NCBI RefSeq assembly: GCF_900200035.1
Contig: NZ_FZTC01000020.1
Location: 62,001 to 126,000 of the forward strand
Direction: 5' to 3'
Source: Klebsiella grimontii
GTDB lineage: Bacteria > Pseudomonadota > Gammaproteobacteria > Enterobacterales > Enterobacteriaceae
Length of the DNA stretch: 64,000 nt
The notes below the pieces were generated by a model. The model had not been told where the DNA came from. It made no database searches and was given only the letters and a program-made list of their open reading frames with translations. This document shows positions 55,927-64,000 of the stretch, one piece after another (the first letter of the stretch is position 1; each line of letters begins with the position of its first letter). The translations under genes were made by a program, and so were the position numbers.

Positions 55927-56622
55927 TCACTCGCGGCCAGGAAGTTTCTTCCACGCCACTTCATTACGTAAATAAACCGGTTCAGCGTGTTCGACGGCCA
56001 CGGTTTTTCCCGCCGTCAGCAGATAGCAGGCCAGCGGCAGCATATCCTGCGCTTCAGGCAGCTGAATGTCGCCATCGACGAGCGTTAAACCACAGCCGTT
56101 AGCCAGATCGGGCCACGCCTGCCAGCCGGTGCCAACGGTGGCCCACTCGCCTTCCAGCCGCTGAAGCCGCTCGCGAACCGCTTCCGGCTTCAGCACCGCC
56201 TCGCTCTCTTCGCCGTGCCAGACGCCCTGCTCATCGCGCTGATATTCCGCCCAGTAGACCTCGCCCATTCTGGCGTCGATGGCCGCCAGCACGCGGGTTG
56301 CGCCGGTTTTGCGCCACGCGCCCTGCGCCATGGTTGCCAACGTGGACACACCGATCATCGGCAGCTCGGCCCCCAGCGCCAGCCCTTGGGCGATACCAAT
56401 ACCGATACGCACGCCGGTGAAGCTCCCCGGCCCGCGGCCAAAGGCCAGCGCGTCAAGGTCGGTTAATTGCGTGCCACTCTCATTGAGGACCTCCTGCACC
56501 AGGGGCAGGATACGTTGGGTATGTTCACGGGGGCAGATTTCAAAATGAGCACTGAGGGTGCCATCATTCCACAGCGCCGCGGAGCAGGCCTCCGTGGCGG
56601 TATCGATAGCTAAAATTCGCAT
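55927..56622 (-). CDS. tsaB: tRNA threonylcarbamoyladenosine biosynthesis protein TsaB
   Basis: Non-catalytic partner of TsaD in formation of t6A37 in tRNA. The ASKHA-fold start [17 protein letters not shown] and [22 protein letters not shown] are diagnostic. ATG 56622 gives 231 residues as in E. coli; a longer frame overlapping yoaA is rejected. It lies just downstream of yoaA. Confidence 0.96.
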   Translation of the reverse strand: MRILAIDTATEACSAALWNDGTLSAHFEICPREHTQRILPLVQEVLNESGTQLTDLDALAFGRGPGSFTGVRIGIGIAQGLALGAELPMIGVSTLATMAQGAWRKTGATRVLAAIDARMGEVYWAEYQRDEQGVWHGEESEAVLKPEAVRERLQRLEGEWATVGTGWQAWPDLANGCGLTLVDGDIQLPEAQDMLPLACYLLTAGKTVAVEHAEPVYLRNEVAWKKLPGRE

Positions 56623-56689
56623 GGGTTGTCGCGCTCTCGCTCTAGCAGATTGACAAAATGGCGCGCAGCTTACCACATTTTGCGCCGGA

Positions 56690-58600
56690 TTACCTCGCCG
56701 GCGGCACCGCAAGAAAGCGTACCGCCCGGCGGATGTCGCGCGTGCGCGGCGCGGGCGGCAGGCTGGCGAGGAAGGTCGCGCCGTAGGGACGCATCACCAA
56801 ACGGTTGTCGCAGATAACCAGTACCCCACGATCGGTAACATCGCGGATCAGACGCCCCACGCCCTGTTTAAGAGTAATCACCGCGTCCGGCAGCTGCACC
56901 TCATCAAAGGGATCGCCGCCGCGCAGACGGCAATCTTCCATCCGCGCTTTGAGTAGCGGATCGTCCGGCGAGGTGAACGGCAGTTTGTCGATAATCACCA
57001 GCGAGAGGGCATCGCCGCGCACGTCCACGCCTTCCCAGAAGCTGCTGGTCGCCACCAGCAGCGCATTCCCGGCGCTGACGAACTGCTGTAAAAGCTGGCC
57101 TTTACTGGTTTCCCCCTGCAGCAACACCGGCAGGGTCATGGTGGCGCGGAACTGCTCCGCCAGATCGCGCATCATGGCGTGGGAAGTGCACAGCATAAAG
57201 CAGCGCCCGTCGTTAGCCTCAATCAGCGGTTTGAGCATCGCCGCCAGATGCCGCGCCGCGCCGGGCTGGTTGGGTAACGGCAAATTACGCGGCACGCACA
57301 GCAGCGCCTGATGGGCGTAATCAAAGGGGCTGGGCAGCAGCAGCGTTTGCGCTTCACCGATGCCCAGGCGATCGGTGAAATGATGTAAATCGTCATTGAC
57401 CGAGAGCGTGGCCGAGGTAAAGATCCAGCTCCCCGATTTTTGCGCCATCACCTCTTTAAATTTATCCGCCACCGTCAGCGGGGTCAGCGCCAGGGTGAAG
57501 GTGCGGGAAGTACACTCATACCAATAGCTAAATCCCGGCTGGCTGGTCTCTTTCAGCCGCTTCAGGCGGCCACGATAAAGGGTTGCCCGCTCAAAGGCGG
57601 CATCAAGCAGCGCCGAGCGGCCCAGCGACAGCTTTGCCACGTCGTAACAGAGTTCGAGCGCATCATCAAGCAGCAGCAGCGCGCGCTGAATGTTGTGGTC
57701 AGCCAGCAGCTCTCGCAGGTTCCCGCGATAGCCCGGTTCCCCCAGCTGCAGGCGAAAATCCTGCGCGCTCTGGGCCAGCCGGTCGGCGCACTTCTGCAGC
57801 TGCTGAGTGTCTTTGAGCTCGGTACGATAAGCAATAGTAATGTCTTTTGCCAGGTCCAGCAGCTGGCGGCTGGAGAGCGATTGTCCAAAGTACTGGCTGG
57901 CGATGTCCGGTAGCTGATGCGCTTCGTCGAAGATCATCACTTCCGCTTCGGGGATCAGCTCGGCAAAGCCGCTCTCTTTGACCACCATATCGGCGAGGAA
58001 CAGATGATGGTTGACGACGACCACGTCGGCATCCATCGCCTTTTTCCGCGCCTTCACCACAAAACAGTCTTTATATAACGGGCAGTCGCTGCCGAGGCAG
58101 TTGTCGTTGGTGCTGGTGACCAGCGGCCAGGCCTGGGAATCTTCGGCGACGCTAACGCAGGTGCTGATATCGCCATCGACGGTTTGATTAGACCATGAAC
58201 GCAGCAGAATAACGTCGCTGAGGGTTTGTACCGGCAGGTCTCCCCCGGCAAGGGCCTGCTGCTCCAGACGCTCAAGGCACAGGTAGTTCGACCGCCCTTT
58301 CAGCAGGGCCAGCTTACCGGTGTACTTCAGCGCTTTGGCGACGGTAGGCAAATCGCGACTGTAGAGCTGATCCTGTAGCGCTTTCGAGCCGGTGGAGATA
58401 ATGACTTTTTTGTTGGCGCGCAGCGCAGGCGCCAGATAAGCGTAGGTTTTCCCGGTCCCGGTACCCGCTTCAACCACCAGCGGACGGGTTTCTTCAATCG
58501 CGCTGGCGACGGCGAAAGCCATCTGGCGCTGCGGCTCGCGTGGTTTAAATCCCGCAATCGCGCTGGCCAGCTGGCCGTCTGCTGCAAAATCGTCGATCAC
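56690..58600 (-). CDS. yoaA: DinG/XPD-type iron-sulfur helicase YoaA
   Basis: A 636-residue superfamily 2 DNA helicase. Walker [16 protein letters not shown] is near residue 45, the FeS-cluster cysteines occur in [16 protein letters not shown] and [15 protein letters not shown], the DEAH box reads [10 protein letters not shown], and the last helicase motif QGVGRLIRD is near 590. In E. coli YoaA pairs with the HolC subunit in repair of stalled replication. Divergent from yoaB, as in E. coli. Confidence 0.96.
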   Translation of the reverse strand: MIDDFAADGQLASAIAGFKPREPQRQMAFAVASAIEETRPLVVEAGTGTGKTYAYLAPALRANKKVIISTGSKALQDQLYSRDLPTVAKALKYTGKLALLKGRSNYLCLERLEQQALAGGDLPVQTLSDVILLRSWSNQTVDGDISTCVSVAEDSQAWPLVTSTNDNCLGSDCPLYKDCFVVKARKKAMDADVVVVNHHLFLADMVVKESGFAELIPEAEVMIFDEAHQLPDIASQYFGQSLSSRQLLDLAKDITIAYRTELKDTQQLQKCADRLAQSAQDFRLQLGEPGYRGNLRELLADHNIQRALLLLDDALELCYDVAKLSLGRSALLDAAFERATLYRGRLKRLKETSQPGFSYWYECTSRTFTLALTPLTVADKFKEVMAQKSGSWIFTSATLSVNDDLHHFTDRLGIGEAQTLLLPSPFDYAHQALLCVPRNLPLPNQPGAARHLAAMLKPLIEANDGRCFMLCTSHAMMRDLAEQFRATMTLPVLLQGETSKGQLLQQFVSAGNALLVATSSFWEGVDVRGDALSLVIIDKLPFTSPDDPLLKARMEDCRLRGGDPFDEVQLPDAVITLKQGVGRLIRDVTDRGVLVICDNRLVMRPYGATFLASLPPAPRTRDIRRAVRFLAVPPAR

Positions 58601-58732
58601 ATTACCCCCTGGTTATTTGGACAGTGATTATGTCAGGGTGGAGGGGTTTTCGCCAGTGCGGGTAGTGACGCAGGTGCAACATTGTGGCAGTCTTGCCGCA
58701 GCTTAATGAACCGGAGCAAAGAGGAAATAAAC

Positions 58733-59077
58733 ATGACCATTACGCGTATTGATGCCGAAGCCCGCTGGTCTGATGTGGTGATTCACAACCAGACGCTGTA
58801 CTACACCGGCGTGCCGTCCAACCTGGATGCCGACGCCTGCGCGCAAACCGCCGATACCCTGGCGCAGATTGACGCGGTGCTGGAGAAACAGGGCAGCAGC
58901 AAGTCGCGTATTCTGGATGCGACGATTTTCCTTGCCGACGGCGCAGATTTTGCAGCGATGAACCAGGCCTGGGATGCATGGGTCGTCGCCGGTCATGCCC
59001 CGGTACGCTGTACGGTACAGGCGAAGCTGATGAATCCGAAATACAAAGTCGAGATTAAAATCATCGCCGCAGTGTAA
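58733..59077 (+). CDS. yoaB: RidA family protein YoaB
   Basis: A 114-residue Rid/YjgF protein; relatives hydrolyse reactive enamine/imine intermediates. YYTGVPSNLDADACAQTADTLAQID and VRCTVQAKLMNPKYKVEIKI carry the fold, and the active-site arginine is in APVRC. Length equals that of E. coli YoaB. ATG 58733 has GAGG eight bases upstream; the frame is open further but unsupported. Confidence 0.94.
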   Translation: MTITRIDAEARWSDVVIHNQTLYYTGVPSNLDADACAQTADTLAQIDAVLEKQGSSKSRILDATIFLADGADFAAMNQAWDAWVVAGHAPVRCTVQAKLMNPKYKVEIKIIAAV

Positions 59078-59095
59078 GACAGCCGTGGCCCCATA

Positions 59096-59181
59096 GCCCG
59101 GGCAAGCGTAGCGCTGCCCGGGAAGACAAAGCCTCAATCCCGGCGCATTCCCCGGATAGCGGCGTAAACGCCTTATCCGGA
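59096..59181. repeat. Pair of REP-type palindromes
   Basis: First: GCCCGGGCAAGCG paired with CGCTGCCCGGG (59096-59122). Second: CCGGATA (59152-59158) with TATCCGG (59174-59180) around GCGGCGTAAACGCC, the classic enterobacterial REP form. They lie between the yoaB and lyase genes, which converge, and may stop transcripts or stabilise mRNA. Confidence 0.85.
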
Positions 59182-59241
59182 CTACATATCAGCCAGTCCG
59201 GCCAGGCGCAACGCCGTCGGGAGGCAAGAAGCATTGTTGTA

Positions 59242-60387
59242 TCAGCCCGGGCACCACATGAGCTGTTCCTTCAGCTGCAGCGTCTCCTGCGGCACGCATT
59301 TCAGCGCTTCACGATAGCTGCCGGCTTGTTTTGCATACCCCCGCACAGACTGCAGCAGCACGCGCAGCGCGCTATCCCACACAATCCCCTGCAGGTCGCT
59401 ATAGGGCCAGAGATCCGGTTCCCGAATAAACGGCACCAGGTAATCAATCCCCTGCTTCACGCCTCGCCCATCGCGGATGGCGTTCCAGCGGTCAAACTCG
59501 ACGTGCTCGGCATAGCGGTTGAGCAGCAGATGCGCTTCCAGGTTAAACAGCGAGTAGTGGAAAGGGATGGTACGTTCGAGCTCCATGGTCTGCTTGCCAT
59601 CCTGGTCAATCTGCGCCGCCATCCGCTGGGTGATCCCCTGCTCGATGATCCGCGCCGCCAGCCCTTTATCGCCATAGAACAGCGCGTTAACCGTCCGCTG
59701 GGCGTCGTACCAGGTGCCGTGGTTGTTGTGCCAGACGTACTCTGAGTGGCCAATTTCGCTGTAGTACATCCAGTGGTTAAAATCGCGGAACCACTGGTGC
59801 AGGCCGATAATATCGTCGGTATCCAGCACGTTCGCCGCACTCACCAAGCCGATGGTATCCACCACCATCCACATTAAGCGGGTGTCAATCAGCCCTGTGC
59901 CGCGGCCGGAAACAATCCCCGGGATCGCCTGGCCATAGTTCAGATGCGGATTCATTCGCGTGTCGGCATCGAGGAACCAGCAGCGGATCTGCACGGCCGC
60001 CGCCTGCGCGTACTGGCGCTGGCCGGTGAAGTACCACGCCAGTCCCAGTGTCAGACAGCGTTCGCACATGCGGATAATGCGCGAGGTGTCGGTATCGTTA
60101 TTTTCACACTGCGGGTTGATATGCCCATCGCGGCGAATGTAGGGCAGCCCGTTGGGACGCCGCGGGTTTGGCCACCAGTAGGTCCCCAGACTGTAGTAAT
60201 CGTGCGCATCGCCGCTCGCCGGGCGCAGTTTTTTGTGCACCACGCTTTCCGGCGCTTCGCGGCGCAGAATGTCGGCCTCTGACACCAGCTTGCTCAGCGC
60301 CAGCTGCAGCGGCGAGAACGGCTGTTTTAAGCCCGCCCGGGCGTTTTCCAGGCAGGTTTCATCAAGGGTGTACAGCTTCATCGCCAC
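59242..60387 (-). CDS. Alginate-lyase-family protein without signal peptide
   Basis: A 381-residue alpha/alpha-barrel protein of the alginate lyase (PL5-like, PF05426) superfamily. YYSLGTYWWPNPRR and HNNHGTWYDAQRTVNALF, with an Asn-His pair used in catalysis by lyases, are the family motifs; SRIIRMCERCLTLGLAWYFTG is a typical helix pair. Classical alginate lyases are secreted; here no signal peptide is seen, so it should act in the cytoplasm on imported oligosaccharides. ATG 60387 or the one two codons inside may be used. It starts right after the ABC ATPase stop. Confidence 0.85.
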   Translation of the reverse strand: MAMKLYTLDETCLENARAGLKQPFSPLQLALSKLVSEADILRREAPESVVHKKLRPASGDAHDYYSLGTYWWPNPRRPNGLPYIRRDGHINPQCENNDTDTSRIIRMCERCLTLGLAWYFTGQRQYAQAAAVQIRCWFLDADTRMNPHLNYGQAIPGIVSGRGTGLIDTRLMWMVVDTIGLVSAANVLDTDDIIGLHQWFRDFNHWMYYSEIGHSEYVWHNNHGTWYDAQRTVNALFYGDKGLAARIIEQGITQRMAAQIDQDGKQTMELERTIPFHYSLFNLEAHLLLNRYAEHVEFDRWNAIRDGRGVKQGIDYLVPFIREPDLWPYSDLQGIVWDSALRVLLQSVRGYAKQAGSYREALKCVPQETLQLKEQLMWCPG

Positions 60388-60388
60388 C

Positions 60389-61483
60389 TTAAACTTCCTC
60401 CCGGCACGCTATGCGTTGACCGCTTTGCGCATCAAAGAGGTGCACGCCCGAGAGTTTCGGCTGTAGCCAGATCTTATCCCCCTCTTTTACTGCCAGACGC
60501 TGTTTGAACACCGATGTAAACGCCCCGCCGCCGGTATCGCAGAAGAGCTGCATATCCGAGCCTGTGTTCTCCACCGCCGTCACCTTCGCCGCCAGCGCAT
60601 CGTCGCGCGCTTCATGGACCACGTTGACCTGCTCGGGGCGAATGGCGTACACCACCTGCTGGCCGTCGGTCACCCGTAACCCCGCGGGCAACGCCAGCAG
60701 CGAGCCATCTTTCAGACGCAGGCTGGTCGCGTTGCCGTTCAGCACAACCTCGCCGGGAAGCTGGTTAATTTCCGGCGAACCGATAAATCCGGCCACGAAC
60801 AGATTCGCCGGCCGGTCGTACAGCTCCAGCGGGGTACCCGCCTGTTCAATTCGCCCATCGCGCAGGACGACGATCATCTGTCCCATGGTCATGGCCTCAA
60901 TCTGATCGTGGGTGACGTATACCGAGGTGGTTTTCAGCCGACGATGCAGTTCGCGGATCTCGCCGCGCACCTGGGTTCGCAGCTTGGCGTCAAGGTTGGA
61001 GAGCGGTTCATCGAATAAGAATACTTGCGGCTTACGCACGATCGCCCGCCCCATCGCCACGCGCTGGCGCTGGCCGCCGGAGAGATCTTTGGGCAGGCGT
61101 TCCAGCAGCGGCTCCAACCCCAGTAGCGCCGCCGCTTCATTGACCTTCTGATTGATCTCCGCTTTCGGCAGTTTAGCCATCTTTAGGGCAAAGCCCATAT
61201 TTTCACGCACCGTCATCTGCGGGTAGAGCGCGTAGCTCTGGAACACCATCGCGATATCGCGCAGCTTCGGTTCTACCTCGGTGACGTTGCGTTCGTTGAT
61301 ATGCACCTCGCCACCGGAAATCTCCTCCAGCCCGGCAATCATGCGCAGCAGCGTGGACTTGCCGCAGCCGCTGGGGCCCACAAGGACGCAGAATTCACCG
61401 TCCGGGATAGTCAACGACACGTCTTTAATCACGTGCGCGTCACCATACGATTTACGCACGCTATTCAGTACAACAGATCCCAT
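60389..61483 (-). CDS. Carbohydrate ABC importer, ATP-binding subunit (UgpC/MalK type)
   Basis: A 364-residue MalK-class ATPase. Walker A GPSGCGKST (36-44), signature LSGGQRQRVAMGRAI and Walker B VFLFDEPLSNLDAKLR are present, followed by the OB-fold TOBE regulatory domain (about 240-364) with YAIRPEQVNVV. ATG 61483 has AAGGAG seven bases upstream; the open frame before it overlaps the permease gene and is rejected. The tight spacing to both neighbours indicates one operon. Confidence 0.92.
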   Translation of the reverse strand: MGSVVLNSVRKSYGDAHVIKDVSLTIPDGEFCVLVGPSGCGKSTLLRMIAGLEEISGGEVHINERNVTEVEPKLRDIAMVFQSYALYPQMTVRENMGFALKMAKLPKAEINQKVNEAAALLGLEPLLERLPKDLSGGQRQRVAMGRAIVRKPQVFLFDEPLSNLDAKLRTQVRGEIRELHRRLKTTSVYVTHDQIEAMTMGQMIVVLRDGRIEQAGTPLELYDRPANLFVAGFIGSPEINQLPGEVVLNGNATSLRLKDGSLLALPAGLRVTDGQQVVYAIRPEQVNVVHEARDDALAAKVTAVENTGSDMQLFCDTGGGAFTSVFKQRLAVKEGDKIWLQPKLSGVHLFDAQSGQRIACREEV

Positions 61484-61493
61484 TGGTAACTCC

Positions 61494-62333
61494 TTATCCT
61501 TTGACCGCGCCGGACATAATCCCGCGATTGAAATGTTTTTGCAGACCCAGATAGACGATGATGCTGGGCAGCATCGCCAGCAGCGTAATGGCGATAAAAA
61601 TGTTCGGCGTGATGCTCTCATCGGTACGCAGCGTGCCGAGGATCACCGGAATGGTATTCAGGCTGTCCTGATTCACCACAATCAGCGGCAGCAGGTACTG
61701 ATCCCAAATCATAATGAAGCCGAACGTCACTACCGTACCGAGCGCCGGTTTCACCAGCGGCAGGATCACGTGGAAGAAGATCTGCCATTCGTTGGCGCCG
61801 TCAATTCGCGCCGCCTCTTCCAGCTCTTTCGGAATCGCCGACATAAATTCGGTCAGCACAAAGATGGAGAACGCCCAGCCGACGACCGGCAAAATCATTC
61901 CGAGATAGCTGTTGTAGAGCGAGGCATCGATAAACGGCAGTCGCCAGTTAATAATCATGTACAGCGGAATGGCGATGACCTCTTCCGGCAGCATCATGGT
62001 GGACAAAATCACCAGGCTCACCAGCGCCACGCCGCGAAACTTCTTCCGCGCCAGCGCATAGGCCGCCAGCGCGCTGACCGACACCTGCAGAACGGTGCCG
62101 AAGAACACCACCAGAATGGAGTTCAGCAGATACTGCCAGACGCCAATATCCATCCACGCAAAGATGAAGTTTTCAAATGAGAACTGATTCGGCCAGGCCA
62201 GCAGTTCGCCCGGTTTCACCGGCGCACCGCTGAATGCCGTGGCGACGATGCCCCAGAACGGACCGACAAAGACAATCAGCAGCAGCGCGTAGATGCACCA
62301 GCGTCCTGCTGTATCCCAACGTTTACTTAACAT
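61494..62333 (-). CDS. Carbohydrate ABC importer, MalG-type permease
   Basis: A 279-residue inner-membrane permease with six predicted helices. The EAA loop ELEEAARIDGANEWQIFFHVILPLVKPAL (in context, about 165-193) contacts the ATPase. It begins nine bases after the preceding permease and resembles MalG/UgpE-class subunits for oligosaccharides. Confidence 0.92.
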   Translation of the reverse strand: MLSKRWDTAGRWCIYALLLIVFVGPFWGIVATAFSGAPVKPGELLAWPNQFSFENFIFAWMDIGVWQYLLNSILVVFFGTVLQVSVSALAAYALARKKFRGVALVSLVILSTMMLPEEVIAIPLYMIINWRLPFIDASLYNSYLGMILPVVGWAFSIFVLTEFMSAIPKELEEAARIDGANEWQIFFHVILPLVKPALGTVVTFGFIMIWDQYLLPLIVVNQDSLNTIPVILGTLRTDESITPNIFIAITLLAMLPSIIVYLGLQKHFNRGIMSGAVKG

Positions 62334-62342
62334 CGCGGCTCC

Positions 62343-63284
62343 TTAGTAACGGGCGATACGTTTTTTCAGCGTCAGATGACAAATGGTTAACAAAACCGTG
62401 AAGGTGAACAGCAGAAACGACACCGCCGAAGCGTAGCCATAGTCAAACTGCTCAAAACCCAATTTATAGATGTGGGTCATGACCATTTCCGTGGCGTTAG
62501 ACGGCCCCCCGCCGGTGGTGGCATACACCTCGGCAAACACGCGAAAACCACGAATGAAGGAGAGCATCAGCACCACCGAGAGCGCCGGGATCATGCCAGG
62601 CAGCGTGACGTAGCGCAGGCGGTTCCACCAGTTGGCGCCGTCAACGTTCGCCGCATCGTATAAATCGCGGCTGATCCCCGCCAGGCCGGCAATAAAAATC
62701 ACCATGTTGTAAGGCACCGCCTTCCAGATATGCAGCAGCATGATGACCCCCAGCGCCTGATCGGAGCTGGCAAGAAAGCCCTGGTCGGCGACGCCAAACC
62801 AGCTCAGGATGTGGTTAACCACGCCGTTGGGCGTTGGGTTGAATAAAATTCGCCACATTTCGGCGACGATCGCCGCGCTGGTGACCGCGGGTAAAAAGAT
62901 GGCGGTGCGAATAAAACGCAGATGGCGCGCCGGACCTTCCAGCAGCATGGCGAGAAAGAAGGCCAGGATAGCCGCGGCGAACATCGTTACCACCACGTAC
63001 AGCAGCGTGTTCACCACCGCCGCGTGCAGCTCGGCGTCGGCAAAAGCGCGGGTGAAGTTATCCAGCCCTACCCACTCGTTGGGCTGATTAAAGTTGACCT
63101 TGTAAAAGCTCATCACCAGACCCTGAATCATGGGGATAAACTTAAACCAGCTGAAAATAATTAGCGCAGGCGCTAAAAACAGCCACGGGATCAGCGCCCG
63201 CTTACGCTTTGCGCTCAGCCATCCGGCCGAGTCAGGCGAAGCGGCCTGCTTTATCGGCGAGGACTTCGTCTCATGCAGCGTCAT
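62343..63284 (-). CDS. Carbohydrate ABC importer, MalF-type permease
   Basis: A 313-residue inner-membrane permease with six helices after an N-terminal cytoplasmic stretch rich in Ser/Lys. It has the EAA loop DLYDAANVDGANWWNRLRYVTLPGMIPAL (in context, about 208-236). It pairs with the MalG-type subunit downstream. It starts 11 bases after the binding-protein stop. Confidence 0.92.
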   Translation of the reverse strand: MTLHETKSSPIKQAASPDSAGWLSAKRKRALIPWLFLAPALIIFSWFKFIPMIQGLVMSFYKVNFNQPNEWVGLDNFTRAFADAELHAAVVNTLLYVVVTMFAAAILAFFLAMLLEGPARHLRFIRTAIFLPAVTSAAIVAEMWRILFNPTPNGVVNHILSWFGVADQGFLASSDQALGVIMLLHIWKAVPYNMVIFIAGLAGISRDLYDAANVDGANWWNRLRYVTLPGMIPALSVVLMLSFIRGFRVFAEVYATTGGGPSNATEMVMTHIYKLGFEQFDYGYASAVSFLLFTFTVLLTICHLTLKKRIARY

Positions 63285-63295
63285 AACCTATGTCC

Positions 63296-64000
63296 TCAGT
63301 TAGCCAGCACATTTTGTTTTTTCAGCTCAGCGTTCACCTTGCCGTCGAGCGTCTTCAGCTCGCCGGGAATATCGCTGCTGCAGTCGGCAAAAATGCGGTT
63401 AAAGCCTTCGGCTGCCACCTGACGCACCGGCGTCCAGTTGGGAATTTGCGGCACGTAGCGCCCCTGTTCATTGTAAAGTCGGGCGAAAGTCTCCCAGCGC
63501 GCGTCCTGATAAACGGCTTTGACGTCGACGTTCTTATTCACCGGCAGGCGCACCACCGGTATATGCTGGCTGCCTTTACCCATGCCGATTTCATGACCTT
63601 CCGGGGAAATCATAAATTCGATAAATTGACGCGCCGCCTCTTTCTGCACACTGCTCTTCATCATAAAGACCGTGGTGCCCTCGGCGAGGGTGGCCTCACC
63701 TTTAGGCCCCACCACCGGAATCACTTCAAAGTTGTCTTTACCCGGGTCTTTATCGAACAGCGCGATATGGTACGGGCCGCTGAAGAACATGCCGCTTTGC
63801 CCGGAACGGAAGGAGGGAATAACGTCGGCGGTGGTGGCGTTAATCGCCCCCGGCTGCGTGACTTTGTCGCACATCATGGCGCGCATAAAGGTCATCGCCT
63901 GAGCCACTTCCGGCGTATTGAGCGAAGCGCTGAATTTTCCGCTCTCTTCTTTAACGAAATCGCCGCCCGCCTGCCAGATAAAGCTACTCATAAACCAGCT
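63296..64000 (-). CDS. Carbohydrate ABC importer, extracellular binding protein (5' end outside window)
   Basis: C-terminal 234 or so codons of a family 1 extracellular solute-binding protein. The frame stays open to the window edge (SWFMSSFIWQAGGDFV), so the ATG at 63991 is internal. GMFFSGPYHIALFDKD, AEGTTVFMMKSSVQKEAARQFIEFMISPEG and the Trp/Phe-rich stretches are typical of oligosaccharide-binding proteins. It is the most upstream visible gene of the operon; the signal peptide should lie beyond 64000. Confidence 0.9.
   Translation of the reverse strand, partial: SWFMSSFIWQAGGDFVKEESGKFSASLNTPEVAQAMTFMRAMMCDKVTQPGAINATTADVIPSFRSGQSGMFFSGPYHIALFDKDPGKDNFEVIPVVGPKGEATLAEGTTVFMMKSSVQKEAARQFIEFMISPEGHEIGMGKGSQHIPVVRLPVNKNVDVKAVYQDARWETFARLYNEQGRYVPQIPNWTPVRQVAAEGFNRIFADCSSDIPGELKTLDGKVNAELKKQNVLAN

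Noticed and set aside
1-64000. Prophage, insertion sequence or integrated island boundaries
   Set aside because: No transposase, integrase, terminal repeats or tRNA attachment site could be seen; accessory operons are joined to core genes without recognisable borders.

Overview
The window reads as chromosome of an enterobacterium of the Klebsiella/Raoultella type. The right half keeps the enteric gene order treA, emtA, ldcA, cvrA, dadX-dadA, ycgB, fadR, nhaB, dsbB, ycgN-ycgM-ycgL, minCDE, rnd, fadD, yeaY, tsaB, yoaA, yoaB, with proteins close to those of E. coli. The left half and the far right carry accessory catabolic operons absent from this place in E. coli K-12. There is no transposase, integrase, phage gene, CRISPR array, rRNA or recognisable tRNA.

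Layout. 1-6183: the 3' part of fdhF (selenocysteine formate dehydrogenase H, with its in-frame UGA and SECIS hairpin) facing an operon for a molybdenum hydroxylase whose Mo and FAD subunits are fused, its 2Fe-2S subunit and mocA. 6184-9107: a long regulatory region with a CRP-like site and a 55-codon small ORF, then a sugar-porter MFS gene translationally coupled to a PTS EIIA-like gene. 9132-13955: hiuH, blc, a coiled-coil lipoprotein, a PEP carboxykinase that looks like a paralogue, and a HypT-like LysR regulator. 14015-19885: a RluA-type pseudouridine synthase, a four-gene osmoprotectant-type ABC importer followed by an LLM flavin monooxygenase, and a 121-bp tandem repeat. 19900-23781: a desaturase coupled to a PhnD-like protein, and a Bcr/CflA efflux gene divergent from an AraC regulator.

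23766-27711: four tightly packed minus-strand genes encoding a permuted ATP-grasp enzyme, an alpha-E protein, a transglutaminase-like protease and Anbu, a bacterial proteasome relative. Their shared start/stop codons imply one translational unit, and their products look like a peptide-ligation and proteolysis system whose substrate is unknown. This is the most interesting system here.

28006-33722: a beta-glucoside operon (GPH transporter, sugar porin with coiled coil, domain-permuted GH3 glucosidase) behind a LacI-family operator resembling the AscG box. 34239-59077: mostly core genes, with a membrane protein followed by a degenerate copy of its own tail, an NsrR-like operator before a YeaR-like gene, and a FadR-like operator before fadD. 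59242-64000: an alginate-lyase-family protein without signal peptide, transcribed with a carbohydrate ABC importer that runs off the right edge.

Starts were chosen from Shine-Dalgarno spacing and remembered family lengths. Several genes begin with GTG (hiuH, emtA, nhaB, fadD) or TTG (cvrA, rnd). All homology statements rest on motif and sequence recall, not on searches.
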